Part shown: positions 6,985-15,411 of the stretch, piece by piece | Numbering within the stretch: the first letter of the stretch is position 1 | Layout of the letters: every line of letters begins with the position of its first letter | Assembly: GCA_035315065.1 (NCBI GenBank) | Contig: DATFYM010000010.1 | Coordinates: 1 to 29,619 of the forward strand | DNA length: 29,619 nucleotides | Direction: 5' to 3' | DNA from: DATFYM01 sp035315065 | Lineage (GTDB): Bacteria; Acidobacteriota; Terriglobia; UBA7540 | Made by a program: the position numbers and the translations under genes | The notes under the pieces: model-generated | What the model was told of the DNA's origin: nothing | Seen by the model: only the letters and a program-made list of their open reading frames with translations | Database searches by the model: none

Positions 6985-8055
6985 ATGAACCACACTGGGC
7001 CGCAAGCACTGATCGGATTGCTTCTAACGGGAGTTGTGATGGCCGCCGCGCCAACCACTAAGTTTGAGAAAGTCGGCAGCATCGAGAGGCTCGACCCGGC
7101 ACTCGACGCGATCCTGCCCGCGGACGCCGCGATTGAAAAAATAGGGGACGACGGAAAGTGGACCGAGGGCCCCATTTGGGTGCGCGAGGGCTACCTCCTC
7201 TTCGCCGACATCCCCAACAATCGCATCATGAAGTGGATGCCCGACGGCCGGCTCAGCGTGTTTATGCAGCCGAGCGGGTACATGGGAGCCGAGTCGTTCA
7301 AGGGCATCGAGCCGGGATCAAACGGAATGACGATGGATGCCAGGGGCAGGGTCACCGTCGCCGGGCACGCCGCCCGCAACGTCTGGCGGTTCGAGTCACT
7401 GGAGAGCAAGGCTCCTGATGGCAGTTTTAAGGTCACGGTGCTCGCCGACAAATACCAGGGCAAGCGGCTGAACAGCCCCAACGATCTCGTCTACAAGTCG
7501 GACGGCTCGCTCTACTTCACGGACCCGCCTTATGGCCTGGAGACGCAGGCGGATAATGACCCGAAAAAAGAGCTGACGTTCAACGGAGTTTTCCGGATTC
7601 GCGATGCTTTCTCTCACCGGGCCGGCGCGACTCCCGATCCGAGCAAGCTGGATCTTCTGATCAGCGACTTGACGCGGCCTAACGGGATCGCTTTTTCGCC
7701 GGATGAGAAGGTTCTCTACATCGCAGTCTCCGACCCGCAGCGAAAGGTCTGGATGCGCTACGACCTGCGCCCGGACGGGACGCCAACCAACGGGAGCGTC
7801 TTGCTGGACTCGACCTCGTCGCCTGGAGAAGGAGGGCCTGACGGTATCAAGGTCGACCGTCAAGGGAACATCTACGGGGCCGGGCCGGGTGGGGTCTGGA
7901 TTTTCACCCCCGAGGGTAAGCATCTCGCTACCCTCAGGATCGGGGAGAAAGTCGCTAACTGCAACTGGGGCGACGCGGACGCCAAAACCTTGTACGTCAC
8001 CGCCAGCACCAGCGTTTATCGGATTCGGATGAAGATCGCGGGCATTCGGCCCTAG
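6985..8055 (+). CDS. Secreted SMP-30/gluconolactonase-like beta-propeller protein
   Basis: The 356-residue product has a signal peptide (residues 1-22, ending VVMAAA) and a six-bladed propeller of the SMP-30/gluconolactonase/LRE type. Family motifs are WTEGPIWV, NSPNDLVYKSDGSLYFTDPP, TRPNGIAFSPDEKVLYIA and PDGIKVDRQGNIYGAG, which hold the metal-binding Glu, Asn and Asp. It probably hydrolyses a sugar lactone or related ester outside the cytoplasm; the substrate cannot be read from sequence. The frame is open 132 bases further upstream, but that part is heptad repeat. The ATG at 6985 gives a clean signal peptide and sits directly after a TAGAAT box. Confidence 0.88.
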   Translation: MNHTGPQALIGLLLTGVVMAAAPTTKFEKVGSIERLDPALDAILPADAAIEKIGDDGKWTEGPIWVREGYLLFADIPNNRIMKWMPDGRLSVFMQPSGYMGAESFKGIEPGSNGMTMDARGRVTVAGHAARNVWRFESLESKAPDGSFKVTVLADKYQGKRLNSPNDLVYKSDGSLYFTDPPYGLETQADNDPKKELTFNGVFRIRDAFSHRAGATPDPSKLDLLISDLTRPNGIAFSPDEKVLYIAVSDPQRKVWMRYDLRPDGTPTNGSVLLDSTSSPGEGGPDGIKVDRQGNIYGAGPGGVWIFTPEGKHLATLRIGEKVANCNWGDADAKTLYVTASTSVYRIRMKIAGIRP

Positions 8056-8056
8056 A

Positions 8057-8142
8057 AGAGTCAAGGAGTCAAAGGTCGAAGGTCGAAGGTGAAAGCAAAA
8101 GAGCGCGGAACTTTCGACCTTCGACCTTTGACGTTCGGCTCC
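8057..8142. repeat. Word-repeat hairpin, word GGTCGAA
   Basis: The left arm (8059-8093, AGGTCGAAGGTCGAAGG core) and right arm (8111-8142, CGACCTTCGACCTTTGAC) are inverted copies with 7-base period around a short loop. It begins one base after the propeller gene's stop and could end its transcription. 8143-8321 holds nothing else I can support. Confidence 0.85.
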
Positions 8143-8324
8143 TGAATGGGCAACCCCCCAGCTCGAGCGGGACTCTAAGAGTCAGGCCTTGCCAGGATGA
8201 GGAAGAGATAGTACGCTGAAGGTGATTTCTCCGTGGGTGACGACTTTGCAGGCTGGCACGCTTCGAGCACTAATGCCGGCGATGGATCGGATGGCAGTGG
8301 GCGGAACGATTTAGCGGAGGCATG

Positions 8325-8522
8325 ATGAACGCGCCGTGGGGACCGGCGGTGCTGGTGGTAGTGGGCTACTTGGTGGCAATGCTGTTCCAAAGACATCAGA
8401 TCCAGGACTTGAGGGAAGTGATGAATCATCGGTTCGAGGATTTGGCCCGATACCTCGATCAGCGCTTCAAGAATCTGGAGGACCGCCTCGGGAGGTTGGA
8501 GCACCCGGTGTTGCGTGGGTGA
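8325..8522 (+). CDS. Small membrane-anchored coiled-coil protein
   Basis: A product of about 65 residues with one transmembrane helix (residues 5-21, PAVLVVVGYLVAMLF) and a charged heptad-patterned tail (HQIQDLREVMNHRFEDLARYL... to LGRLEHP) predicted to be a coiled coil. No named family is recognised. Two ATGs are adjacent (8322, 8325); the second leaves four bases after GGAGG (8316-8320), the first only one. The next gene starts 83 bases downstream. Confidence 0.65.
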   Translation: MNAPWGPAVLVVVGYLVAMLFQRHQIQDLREVMNHRFEDLARYLDQRFKNLEDRLGRLEHPVLRG

Positions 8523-8605
8523 ATGGCACGGGTCGGCGGAAGAGTTCAGAAAAAAAGGAAGTTTCATTTCGGCTAGTCGGGGGTAGGTCACAAGAGGAGG
8601 CGGCC

Positions 8606-9520
8606 ATGAAAAGGTTAGCTAGAGCATTGGCGACGGGCGTCGCTGGGGCGGTCTTACTTGGCGCCCTGCCCTTGCTGGCTTGGCAAAGCACGAGCACCAG
8701 CCAAGGCCAGGACACCCCGACCCAGAGTAGCGCGAGCCAGAGCGGAGCAAGCCAGAGCAGCACCGCGCAGGCCAGCACAACCCCAAACGGGACAACCCAA
8801 AGTACAAGCCCGAGCACCGGCCAGACCACCACCGGTCAGAGTTTTGGGAATGTACCCCCGCCTCCCGGTTCCAATATCCTCAGCCTGCCGGCGGGCAGCA
8901 CGCTGCATGTGCGGCTGACTTCTACCCTCACCTCCAAAACCAACAAGAACGGCGACCCGTTTACGGGCGAGATTACGGAACCGGTTCGAGCCAATGGCAA
9001 GGAAATTGTGCCCGAGGGCAGCCTGGTGTACGGTCACGTCGCCTTTATGAAGCCGCCGGGCCGCGTCAACGGTCGATCCGAGATGCGGGTGGTCCTGGAC
9101 CGAATCGAAACTCAGGATGACATCAAGTTCGCCCTGGCAGCCCCGCTGGAGGAAGCCCAGGGCGTGCCTTGCGCCACCACTACGGGCGAGGAAGGCACGA
9201 TCAAGGGCTGCGGCAAAAGTAAGAAGGACGCGGCCAAGGATGCGGCAATTGGGGGCGCCATGGGCGCCGGCGCCGGCGCAACGGTCGGCATGGGGCATCA
9301 GATTGAATGCGAGTACTACGGTCAATGTGGCGGGCCCGGCTGGGGTACGGACATTGGCGTCGGGGCCGCGATCGGCGCCGGCACGGCGCTGGTCTATCAC
9401 CTGCTCAAAAAGGAACGCGACATCATCCTGGTTGAGGGTACCCACCTGAGCTTTGTCGTGAACCGGACCGTGGACGGAGCCGAATCACCTCAGACGGCTA
9501 ACTCAACCGCCAACCCCTAG
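8606..9520 (+). CDS. Secreted TrbI-like barrel protein with glycine-zipper segments
   Basis: The 304-residue protein has a signal peptide (about residues 1-28, ending LLAWQ), a Ser/Thr/Gln-rich disordered segment (29-85), and a domain opening LPAGSTLHVRLTSTLTSKTN-NGDPFTGEI, as in TrbI/VirB10-like barrel folds common in acidobacterial secreted proteins. Two glycine-zipper stretches follow (AAIGGAMGAGAGATVGMG and GVGAAIGAGTALVYH), each next to a cysteine-bearing segment. GAGGAGG five bases before the ATG at 8606 fixes the start; the frame is open upstream but crosses the previous gene. No conjugation genes are near, so a cell-envelope structural role is more likely than secretion. Function is unknown. 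Confidence 0.75.
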   Translation: MKRLARALATGVAGAVLLGALPLLAWQSTSTSQGQDTPTQSSASQSGASQSSTAQASTTPNGTTQSTSPSTGQTTTGQSFGNVPPPPGSNILSLPAGSTLHVRLTSTLTSKTNKNGDPFTGEITEPVRANGKEIVPEGSLVYGHVAFMKPPGRVNGRSEMRVVLDRIETQDDIKFALAAPLEEAQGVPCATTTGEEGTIKGCGKSKKDAAKDAAIGGAMGAGAGATVGMGHQIECEYYGQCGGPGWGTDIGVGAAIGAGTALVYHLLKKERDIILVEGTHLSFVVNRTVDGAESPQTANSTANP

Positions 9521-9532
9521 GGCGGGACTTGG

Positions 9533-9688
9533 TTTTATTTTGGATTTTGGATTTTGGATTGAAGAACCCCTGGTGGTCGCTCTTCTCTTCGGTCCGAAAT
9601 CGTCCGGGTCTTTTGGCTTTCGATTGAATTCCCGTCGTGGTTGCTTTTCTCTTTAATCCAAAATCGAAAATCCAAAATCCAAAATCGA
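9533..9688. repeat. Tandemly duplicated word-repeat hairpin, word GGATTTT
   Basis: The left arm (9533-9560) and right arm (9653-9688) are inverted copies of a 7-base word. Inside, 9555-9602 and 9620-9666 are direct repeats of each other (GATTGAA..CCC...TGGT.GCT.TTCTCTT..TCC.AAATCG), so this is two hairpins in tandem with related loops. The right arm runs directly into the trmFO start codon. Confidence 0.85.
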
Positions 9689-11080
9689 ATGAAACCAGTG
9701 ATCATCGCGGGCGGCGGGCTGGCGGGCAGCGAGGCCGCGTGGCAGGTGGCGGAGCGCGGGGTGCCCGTCACGCTCTACGAGATGCGACCCGCTCGTTGCA
9801 CGCCGGCGCACAAGACCGATCGGCTGGCGGAACTGGTCTGCAGCAATTCGCTGAAGTCGAACACGCCAGGCGCTGCCTCCTGGCTGCTCAAGGAGGAGAT
9901 GCGCCGGGCGGGATCGCTCCTGATGCGCCTCGCGGACGCGGCAGCCGTGCCGGGCGGTTCGGCGCTCGCAGTCGATCGCGAGCAATTCTCACAGTCCGTC
10001 ACTGAAGTTGTCGAGCGCCACCCGCTCATTGAACTGCGGCGCGAAGAGCTGTGCAAGATCGGTGGCCGCGCCCCGGCTGCGGGCATTTCCGACTCCCGAC
10101 TCCCGACTCCCGATTCCCTAACTCTCATCGCCACCGGCCCGCTCACCTCGGACGCGCTCGCCGCGCAGCTTCAGAAGCTGACCGGCTCCGAGAACCTCGC
10201 TTTTTACGATTCCATCAGCCCCATCGTCGACGCAGAGACGCTGAACCTGGACCGGATCTTCCGCGCCTCGCGGTATGGCAAGGGTGGTGAAGACTATTTG
10301 AATTGTCCGATGAGCGAGGAGGAGTACCGCGTCTTTTACGAGGCGCTACGCAGTGCCGAGACCATCGAGGCTCACGCGTTTGAGAACTTGAACTACTTTG
10401 AAGCTTGCCTGCCCATCGAGGAGTTGGCGCGTCGCGGCTTCGACACGCCGCGCTTCGGTCCCATGAGGCCGGTGGGGCTGGTCGATCCACGCACCGGCCG
10501 GCAACCCTACGCTGTGGTTCAGTTGCGCGCCGAGAATCTTCGCGTCTCCAGTTACAATCTGGTCGGCTTCCAGAATCACCTGCGGTTTCCGGAGCAGAAA
10601 CGAATCCTGCGATTGATCCCCGGCCTCGAGAACGCGGAGTTTCTGCGCTTCGGCCAGATCCACCGCAACACGTACATCAATGCCCCCAAAACCCTTTCCC
10701 CGGATCTGAGCCTGCGCGCCGCGCCCAGCGTGTTCATCGCCGGACAGCTTTCGGGCGTGGAGGGCTACGTGGAGTGTATTGCCACCGGCCTGCTGGCGGG
10801 CTTGGCGATGGCCTGCCGCGCTGCGGGAGAGTGCTTCACACCGCCGCCACGTACGGCGGGGCTGGGGTCGCTAGTCCATTACATTACGCACGCCGACCCA
10901 GGCAATTATCAGCCGGCTAACATCTCGTTTGACCTGCTGCCGCCCCTCGAGGGATTGCCGCGTCACATCGCCCGCGACCGCAAGGCTCGGCGCGCGCGGC
11001 AATGTGAACAAGCTTTGACGGATATTGTACCTTGGTTGGAGGGAGTGGTAGGAAATTGCCGATTGCAGATTGCCGATTGA
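9689..11080 (+). CDS. trmFO: Folate-dependent tRNA uracil-54 C5-methyltransferase TrmFO
   Basis: TrmFO makes 5-methyluridine at position 54 of the tRNA T-loop, using methylenetetrahydrofolate and FAD. The 463-residue product starts with the FAD-binding motif IIAGGGLAGSEAAW (residues 4-17) and shows LVCSNSLKSN, the loop with a conserved cysteine, then IATGPLTSDAL, YDSISPI, GRQPYAVVQL and GQLSGVEGYVECIATGLLAG. Start and length fit the family, but no ribosome site is visible: the ATG directly follows a word-repeat arm. Two oddities come from repeats: an insert ISDSRLPTPDS (about residues 134-144) encoded by four 7-base units before IATGPL, and a C-terminal tail NCRLQIAD encoded by the next hairpin. 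It is followed by xerC, as in many bacteria. Confidence 0.95.
   Translation: MKPVIIAGGGLAGSEAAWQVAERGVPVTLYEMRPARCTPAHKTDRLAELVCSNSLKSNTPGAASWLLKEEMRRAGSLLMRLADAAAVPGGSALAVDREQFSQSVTEVVERHPLIELRREELCKIGGRAPAAGISDSRLPTPDSLTLIATGPLTSDALAAQLQKLTGSENLAFYDSISPIVDAETLNLDRIFRASRYGKGGEDYLNCPMSEEEYRVFYEALRSAETIEAHAFENLNYFEACLPIEELARRGFDTPRFGPMRPVGLVDPRTGRQPYAVVQLRAENLRVSSYNLVGFQNHLRFPEQKRILRLIPGLENAEFLRFGQIHRNTYINAPKTLSPDLSLRAAPSVFIAGQLSGVEGYVECIATGLLAGLAMACRAAGECFTPPPRTAGLGSLVHYITHADPGNYQPANISFDLLPPLEGLPRHIARDRKARRARQCEQALTDIVPWLEGVVGNCRLQIAD
10090..10117. repeat. In-frame heptad array inside trmFO, word CGACTCC
   Basis: Four units in exact 7-base register: CGACTCC three times, then CGATTCC. They encode SDSRLPTPDS in a segment where TrmFO proteins normally have a short linker. 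The same word, also four units and 28 bases, is found inside the O-antigen ligase gene at 16347. Confidence 0.9.
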
Positions 11081-11203
11081 CGATTGAAAGAGAAGACTCA
11101 AGCCAATTCGGGTTTTCCAATCGTCAATCCTTCGCTGCGCTCAGGACCAATCGGCAATCGGCAATTCTTCGCTAGCCACTAACCACTGGCCACTAGCCAC
11201 TGT
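11051..11203. repeat. Word-repeat hairpin, words GATTGCC and CTAGCCA
   Basis: The left arm (11051-11089) has about five units of GATTGCC/GATTGAC. The right arm (11116-11168) has the inverse, interrupted by CCTTCGCTGCGCTCAGG. A second, unpaired word follows at 11172-11203 (CTAGCCA, CTAACCA, CTGGCCA, CTAGCCA). The left arm supplies the end of trmFO; the array ends seven bases before xerC. Confidence 0.85.
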
Positions 11204-11210
11204 TTTTGTT

Positions 11211-12125
11211 ATGGACGACTTAATTGACCGCTACATCGACTACCTGCAAAACGAGCGGAACGCCTCGCCGCACACCATCCGCGGTTATCGGAGCGATCTC
11301 GTCCAGTTTCGCGACTTCCTCAAGGGCGGCGACCCCGAGGCAGTAGTCGACGTCAATTCCATCGACGCGTTGCGGGTCCGCGCGTTTCTGGCGTTTCTCT
11401 TCGAGCGCGAGAACAAGAAGACGTCTATCGCCCGCAGGCTCGCCGGGGTGCGCGCCTTCTTCAAGTTTCTGGTCCATGAATCCCTGGTCGCCGCCAACGT
11501 GGCGGCCTCGGTCTCTGCGCCGAAACTACCCAAGACCCTCCCACGTATCATGACCGAGGAAGAGTTAAACATCTTCCTCGATCGGGTCGCGCAAGCCGTG
11601 GCCGAGGGGGGCAACCTGGGGTTGGTGCGCAACCGTGCCATTCTGGAGTTGCTCTACGCTTCCGGACTTCGCGTGAGCGAGTTAGTGGGCCTGGATCTTC
11701 GCAGCGTTAACCTTGAACAAGGCATACTGGTAGCCTTGGGCAAGGGACGCAAGGAGCGCGTGGTGCCTTTCGGGTCGAAGGCGAAACAGGCGCTGATGGA
11801 CTATCTGCCGGTGCGGGAGCGCATTCTTCACGAGTGGAAGACCGCGAGCCCCGCCCTGTTCCTCAACCTGCGCGGGCAACGGCTCACCACGCGGTCGGTC
11901 GACCGGCTGGTGAAGGCGTGCGTGCGACAGTTTGGACCGAACGTCCGAACCAGCCCGCACTCGCTCCGTCACGCCTTCGCCTCGCACCTCCTTACGGAAG
12001 GGGCCGATCTGCGGTCCATCCAGGAAATGCTGGGCCACACAAGCCTCTCCACAACGCAGAAGTACACCCAGGTGTCCATCAAGCAATTGATGGATGTCTA
12101 CGATAAGACTCATCCCAAGGCCTGA
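11211..12125 (+). CDS. xerC: Tyrosine recombinase XerC
   Basis: This 304-residue recombinase resolves chromosome dimers at dif together with a partner Xer protein. An N-terminal SAM-like core-binding domain (about 1-95, with NERNASPHTIRGYRSDL) precedes the catalytic domain (115-300). All six catalytic residues are present with XerC-like spacing: Arg154 (SGLRVSEL), Lys178 (GKGRKER), His250 and Arg253 (HSLRHAFASHLL), His276 (LGHTSLSTTQ) and Tyr285 (KYTQV). Length is normal. No ribosome site is seen; the upstream bases are word repeats and a short T-rich run. The trmFO-xerC order is conserved in many phyla, where hslV and hslU usually follow; here lon follows instead. Confidence 0.95.
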   Translation: MDDLIDRYIDYLQNERNASPHTIRGYRSDLVQFRDFLKGGDPEAVVDVNSIDALRVRAFLAFLFERENKKTSIARRLAGVRAFFKFLVHESLVAANVAASVSAPKLPKTLPRIMTEEELNIFLDRVAQAVAEGGNLGLVRNRAILELLYASGLRVSELVGLDLRSVNLEQGILVALGKGRKERVVPFGSKAKQALMDYLPVRERILHEWKTASPALFLNLRGQRLTTRSVDRLVKACVRQFGPNVRTSPHSLRHAFASHLLTEGADLRSIQEMLGHTSLSTTQKYTQVSIKQLMDVYDKTHPKA

Positions 12126-12207
12126 AGGCTGGCGGAAGAATCAACGGTCAGCACCACAGGCAACACCCAGCGCATCTAACTAATTGAGGGGCGAGCTGTG
12201 AAAAAAA

Positions 12208-12287
12208 ATGGTGAATGTTGAATTATGAATGATGAAGTGAAGAAAGGCGCTTTTTTCGTTCATCATTCATAATTCATCATTCATAGT
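12208..12287. repeat. Word-repeat hairpin, word TGAATGA, terminator-like
   Basis: AATTATGAATGATGAA (12223-12238) pairs perfectly with TTCATCATTCATAATT downstream, inside longer arms (12208-12241 and 12257-12287). The loop holds GAAGAAAGGCGC and a run of six T. It could terminate xerC transcription, and it lies 28 bases before lon. Confidence 0.85.
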
Positions 12288-12314
12288 TTTCTGTTTCGAC
12301 TTTGCGAGGATAAA

Positions 12315-14753
12315 TTGGAAAAGATGCCAACCAAACAGAGCAAGCAAAAGAAGGCGGTGGAGTTCAGCGAGCTGCCCATTCTGCCGGTGCGGGACACCGT
12401 GCTTTTCCCTAATGCGATTCTGCCGCTGACTGTGGGCCGCGACAGTTCTCTGAAGCTGATCAACGATCTGAAGGATGAAGAGAAATTCATCGGGGTGGTG
12501 GCGCAGCGTGACCCGCGCGTCGACAACCCCCAGCCGGTGGACCTTTATCAGATCGGGACCGCGGCTTACGTTCACAAGATCATCAAGCTGCCTAGCCAGA
12601 GCCTGTTCATTTTCGTCGAGGGCTTGCAGCGGATTGCGGTGCAGGAAGTGATCCAGACTGACCCTTACCTCCTGGCCAAGGTGAAGCCGCTCGAAGACAT
12701 CGCCCCTCCCGAAAAGGAGCCGGATTTCGACGCCTTGGTGCGCAGTGTCACCTCGCTCTTCCAGCAAGTGGTGCAGCTTTCGCCGACTTTGTCGGACGAC
12801 CTGCAGATGGTGGTGATGAACATCGACGACGCGAGCCGGCTCACGGACTTTATCGCCGCCAACCTGCCGTCGCTTTCTTCCACCGAGAAACAGGAGTTGC
12901 TGGAGAGCCTCGATCTCCGCGGCCGCCTGGAGCGCATCAACCGTCAACTGGCGCGGGAGGTGGAATTACAGCAGCTTCGCTCCAAGATCCAATCCGACGT
13001 GCAGGATCAGGTGACGCAGAGCCAGCGCGAGTACTATCTGCGCGAACAGATGAAGGCCATCCAGAAGGAGCTGGGCGAGGAGAACGAGCAGCAGGAAATC
13101 GAGGAACTGCGCAAGAAGATCGAGGCCGCCGGGATGACCGAGGAGGCGAAGAAGGAGGCCACGCGCGAACTCAATCGCCTGGCCAAGATGTCGCCCGCCG
13201 CCGCCGACTACCACGTTACGCGCACTTACCTCGACTGGATGGTGGCGCTGCCGTGGAACAAGGTCAGCGAACTGAAAGTGGACCTCCCCAAAGCCCAGGA
13301 AGTGCTCAATACGGACCACTACGACCTGGAGAAGGTGAAGGAGCGCATCCTCGAATACTTGGCCGTGCTGCGGCTGAGGCCGCAGATGAAAGGCCCCATC
13401 CTGTGCTTCGTGGGACCGCCCGGCGTGGGCAAGACGTCGCTCGCCAAGTCTATCGCCCGGGCGCTCGACCGCAAGTTCGTGCGCATGTCGCTGGGCGGCA
13501 TCCACGACGAAGCGGAAGTCCGCGGCCACCGGCGCACTTACATCGGAGCGCTGCCGGGACAGGTGATCCAGGGCATCCGGCGCGCCGAGACCCGCGACCC
13601 GGTGTTCGTGTTCGACGAGGTTGACAAGATCGGGCGCGACTTCCGCGGCGATCCGTCGTCAGCGCTGCTCGAAGTACTCGATCCGGAGCAGAACTCAACG
13701 TTCCGTGATAACTATCTCGACGTGCAGTTCGACCTCTCCAAGGTGCTGTTCATCTGCACGGCGAACGTGCTGGATACCATCCCGCCACCGCTCCTCGACC
13801 GGATGGAGATGCTGGAGTTGCAGGGGTACACCGAGGAAGAAAAGATCGAGATTGCCTTCCGGCATCTGATCCCGAAGCAGACCGAGGAGAACGGCATCAA
13901 GAATCAGGAGCAGATCGAGTTCACGCGCGAAGGGCTGGCTTTCCTGATCCGGCACTACACGCGCGAGGCCGGCGTCCGCAACCTGGAGCGCGAGATCGCG
14001 ACCATGTGCCGCAAACAGGCGCGCAAAGTGGCCGAAGGCTCCACCGTTAAGCTCTTAGTCTCGCCGGACAACGTCCGCGAGTACCTCGGAGTCTCCAAGT
14101 TTCGCATGGACGTCGAACTGGTGGAACGGACCCGCCAGCCCGGCGTGGCCGTAGGTTTGGCGTGGACGCCGACGGGCGGCGACGTGCTTTTCGTCGAAGC
14201 CAACATCATGAAGGGTGACAAGAAGTTTACCATGACCGGACAGCTCGGTCAGGTCATGCAGGAGTCGATGCAGGCGGCGCTCGCCTGGGTGCGGGCGCAC
14301 GCGCTCGACTATGCCCTCGACCCGGACTTTTTCCAATCCAGCGACATCCACATTCACGTGCCGGCGGGGGCCATCCCCAAGGACGGCCCGTCAGCCGGCG
14401 TCACCATGGTGACCTCACTCGTTTCGGGTCTCACCCGGCGACCGTTGCGCGAACGCGTGGCCATGACCGGTGAAATCACCTTGAGCGGCCTCGTGCTGCC
14501 GGTGGGCGGCATCAAGGAGAAGGTGCTGGCCGCCAAGCGGGCCGGGGTCCACGAGGTGATCATGCCGGCAGACAATGAGCCCAACGCCCAGGAGGACCTG
14601 CCGCCTGACCTCCTGGGCGACTTGCAGCTCCACTTCGTCAAAACCATCGACGAGGTGCTGGAACTGGCGCTGGAGAAGGAGCCCGTGGTGATCCATTCAG
14701 GCAGGATGCGCGAACCAGTCCTCGCTGTACAGCCGGTGGGTCCCCCCAATTGA
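12315..14753 (+). CDS. lon: ATP-dependent protease Lon
   Basis: Lon is a hexameric AAA+ serine protease that degrades misfolded and regulatory proteins in the cytoplasm. The 812-residue product has the N-terminal substrate domain (about 15-210, opening LPILPVRDTVLFPNAILPL), a coiled-coil linker, the AAA+ module with Walker A GPPGVGKTS (about 366-374) and Walker B VFVFDEVDKIG (430-440), a sensor-2 region, and the protease domain with catalytic Ser693 in KDGPSAGVTM and Lys736 in GGIKEK, 43 residues apart as in E. coli. The start is either TTG at 12315 (four bases after GAGGA) or ATG at 12324. No heat-shock operator was recognised. The last residues (GPPN) and stop codon fall in the following hairpin. 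Confidence 0.97.
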   Translation: MEKMPTKQSKQKKAVEFSELPILPVRDTVLFPNAILPLTVGRDSSLKLINDLKDEEKFIGVVAQRDPRVDNPQPVDLYQIGTAAYVHKIIKLPSQSLFIFVEGLQRIAVQEVIQTDPYLLAKVKPLEDIAPPEKEPDFDALVRSVTSLFQQVVQLSPTLSDDLQMVVMNIDDASRLTDFIAANLPSLSSTEKQELLESLDLRGRLERINRQLAREVELQQLRSKIQSDVQDQVTQSQREYYLREQMKAIQKELGEENEQQEIEELRKKIEAAGMTEEAKKEATRELNRLAKMSPAAADYHVTRTYLDWMVALPWNKVSELKVDLPKAQEVLNTDHYDLEKVKERILEYLAVLRLRPQMKGPILCFVGPPGVGKTSLAKSIARALDRKFVRMSLGGIHDEAEVRGHRRTYIGALPGQVIQGIRRAETRDPVFVFDEVDKIGRDFRGDPSSALLEVLDPEQNSTFRDNYLDVQFDLSKVLFICTANVLDTIPPPLLDRMEMLELQGYTEEEKIEIAFRHLIPKQTEENGIKNQEQIEFTREGLAFLIRHYTREAGVRNLEREIATMCRKQARKVAEGSTVKLLVSPDNVREYLGVSKFRMDVELVERTRQPGVAVGLAWTPTGGDVLFVEANIMKGDKKFTMTGQLGQVMQESMQAALAWVRAHALDYALDPDFFQSSDIHIHVPAGAIPKDGPSAGVTMVTSLVSGLTRRPLRERVAMTGEITLSGLVLPVGGIKEKVLAAKRAGVHEVIMPADNEPNAQEDLPPDLLGDLQLHFVKTIDEVLELALEKEPVVIHSGRMREPVLAVQPVGPPN

Positions 14754-14908
14754 GTGATTGAGTGATCGGGTGATTGGGCGATTGAAGAAAGGAGCCGTCA
14801 GCTATCAGCCATCAGCACTCAGCAAACAACCTCTTGCTGCGTACTGATGACTGACGGCTGATGGGGCGCTTTCTTCAATTGCCCAATCACCCGATCACGC
14901 AATCAACC
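14748..14908. repeat. Nested two-word hairpin after lon
   Basis: The outer arms use GTGATTGG (8-base period): left 14748-14791, right 14868-14908. A 29-base stretch (14763-14791 with 14868-14896) is complementary with one mismatch and ends in the core GAAGAAAG. Inside the loop is a second hairpin of another word, TCAGCCA (14795-14823 with 14841-14864). One element therefore sits within another. It starts before the lon stop codon. Confidence 0.9.
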
Positions 14909-14919
14909 AATGATTCCAT

Positions 14920-14947
14920 TTGACTTTTGTCCCGTGGCTCGTAGAAG
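14920..14947 (+). promoter_or_regulatory. Weak sigma-70-like promoter
   Basis: TTGACT (14920-14925), a 16-base spacer and TAGAAG (14942-14947) lie 85 bases before the zinc-ribbon/TM2 gene. The -10 hexamer is only a four-of-six match. Confidence 0.3.
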
Positions 14948-15032
14948 ATAGCGGCAATGTTTGGTAGTGTCGCGCCTCCACGAAAACCCGAGGCGCTCTG
15001 GTGAGAGTTGACTGCTGACCGACGGGGTAATT

Positions 15033-15404
15033 ATGTACTGTCGAAATTGCGCCAAACAACTTCCGGACACCGCCGAGTTCTGCGTAGCTTGCGGCCAGCG
15101 ACCGCTCACGGGCCTGCGTTATTGCTGGTCGTGCGGTTCGGATGTAGTGCCCGGCGCTGAGATCTGCACAAAGTGCGGAGTACGACTGGCGAGAAGCGGC
15201 GAGAAGGACTGGATGGTGGCGCTGCTGCTGTCGATTCTTCTCGGCTACCTCGGTGTCGATCGCTTCTACCTCGGTTACGTGGGCCTGGGAATCCTCAAGC
15301 TGGTGACCGCGGGCGGGTGCGGCATCTGGTATATCGTTGACATCATCCTGATCGCCTTGAACAAACTGCCCGACGCCCAGGGCAACGTTCTGCGGCAAAG
15401 GTGA
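15033..15404 (+). CDS. Double zinc-ribbon TM2-domain membrane protein
   Basis: The 123-residue protein carries two zinc ribbons (Cys3, Cys6, Cys17, Cys20 and Cys31, Cys34, Cys45, Cys48), then a TM2 domain: two transmembrane helices (about 60-80 and 85-110) with the family's LGYLGVDRFYLGYVGLGILKL and GGCGIWYIVDIILI. TM2 proteins are widespread and functionally obscure. The ATG follows GGGG with normal spacing. The DUF2752 gene starts seven bases after its stop, a pairing consistent with one operon running on into the O-antigen ligase. Confidence 0.88.
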   Translation: MYCRNCAKQLPDTAEFCVACGQRPLTGLRYCWSCGSDVVPGAEICTKCGVRLARSGEKDWMVALLLSILLGYLGVDRFYLGYVGLGILKLVTAGGCGIWYIVDIILIALNKLPDAQGNVLRQR

Positions 15405-15411
15405 GCTGCCC

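Noticed and set aside
12966..13529. 187-residue minus-strand frame inside lon
   Set aside because: Shadow of a highly conserved gene in the other strand.
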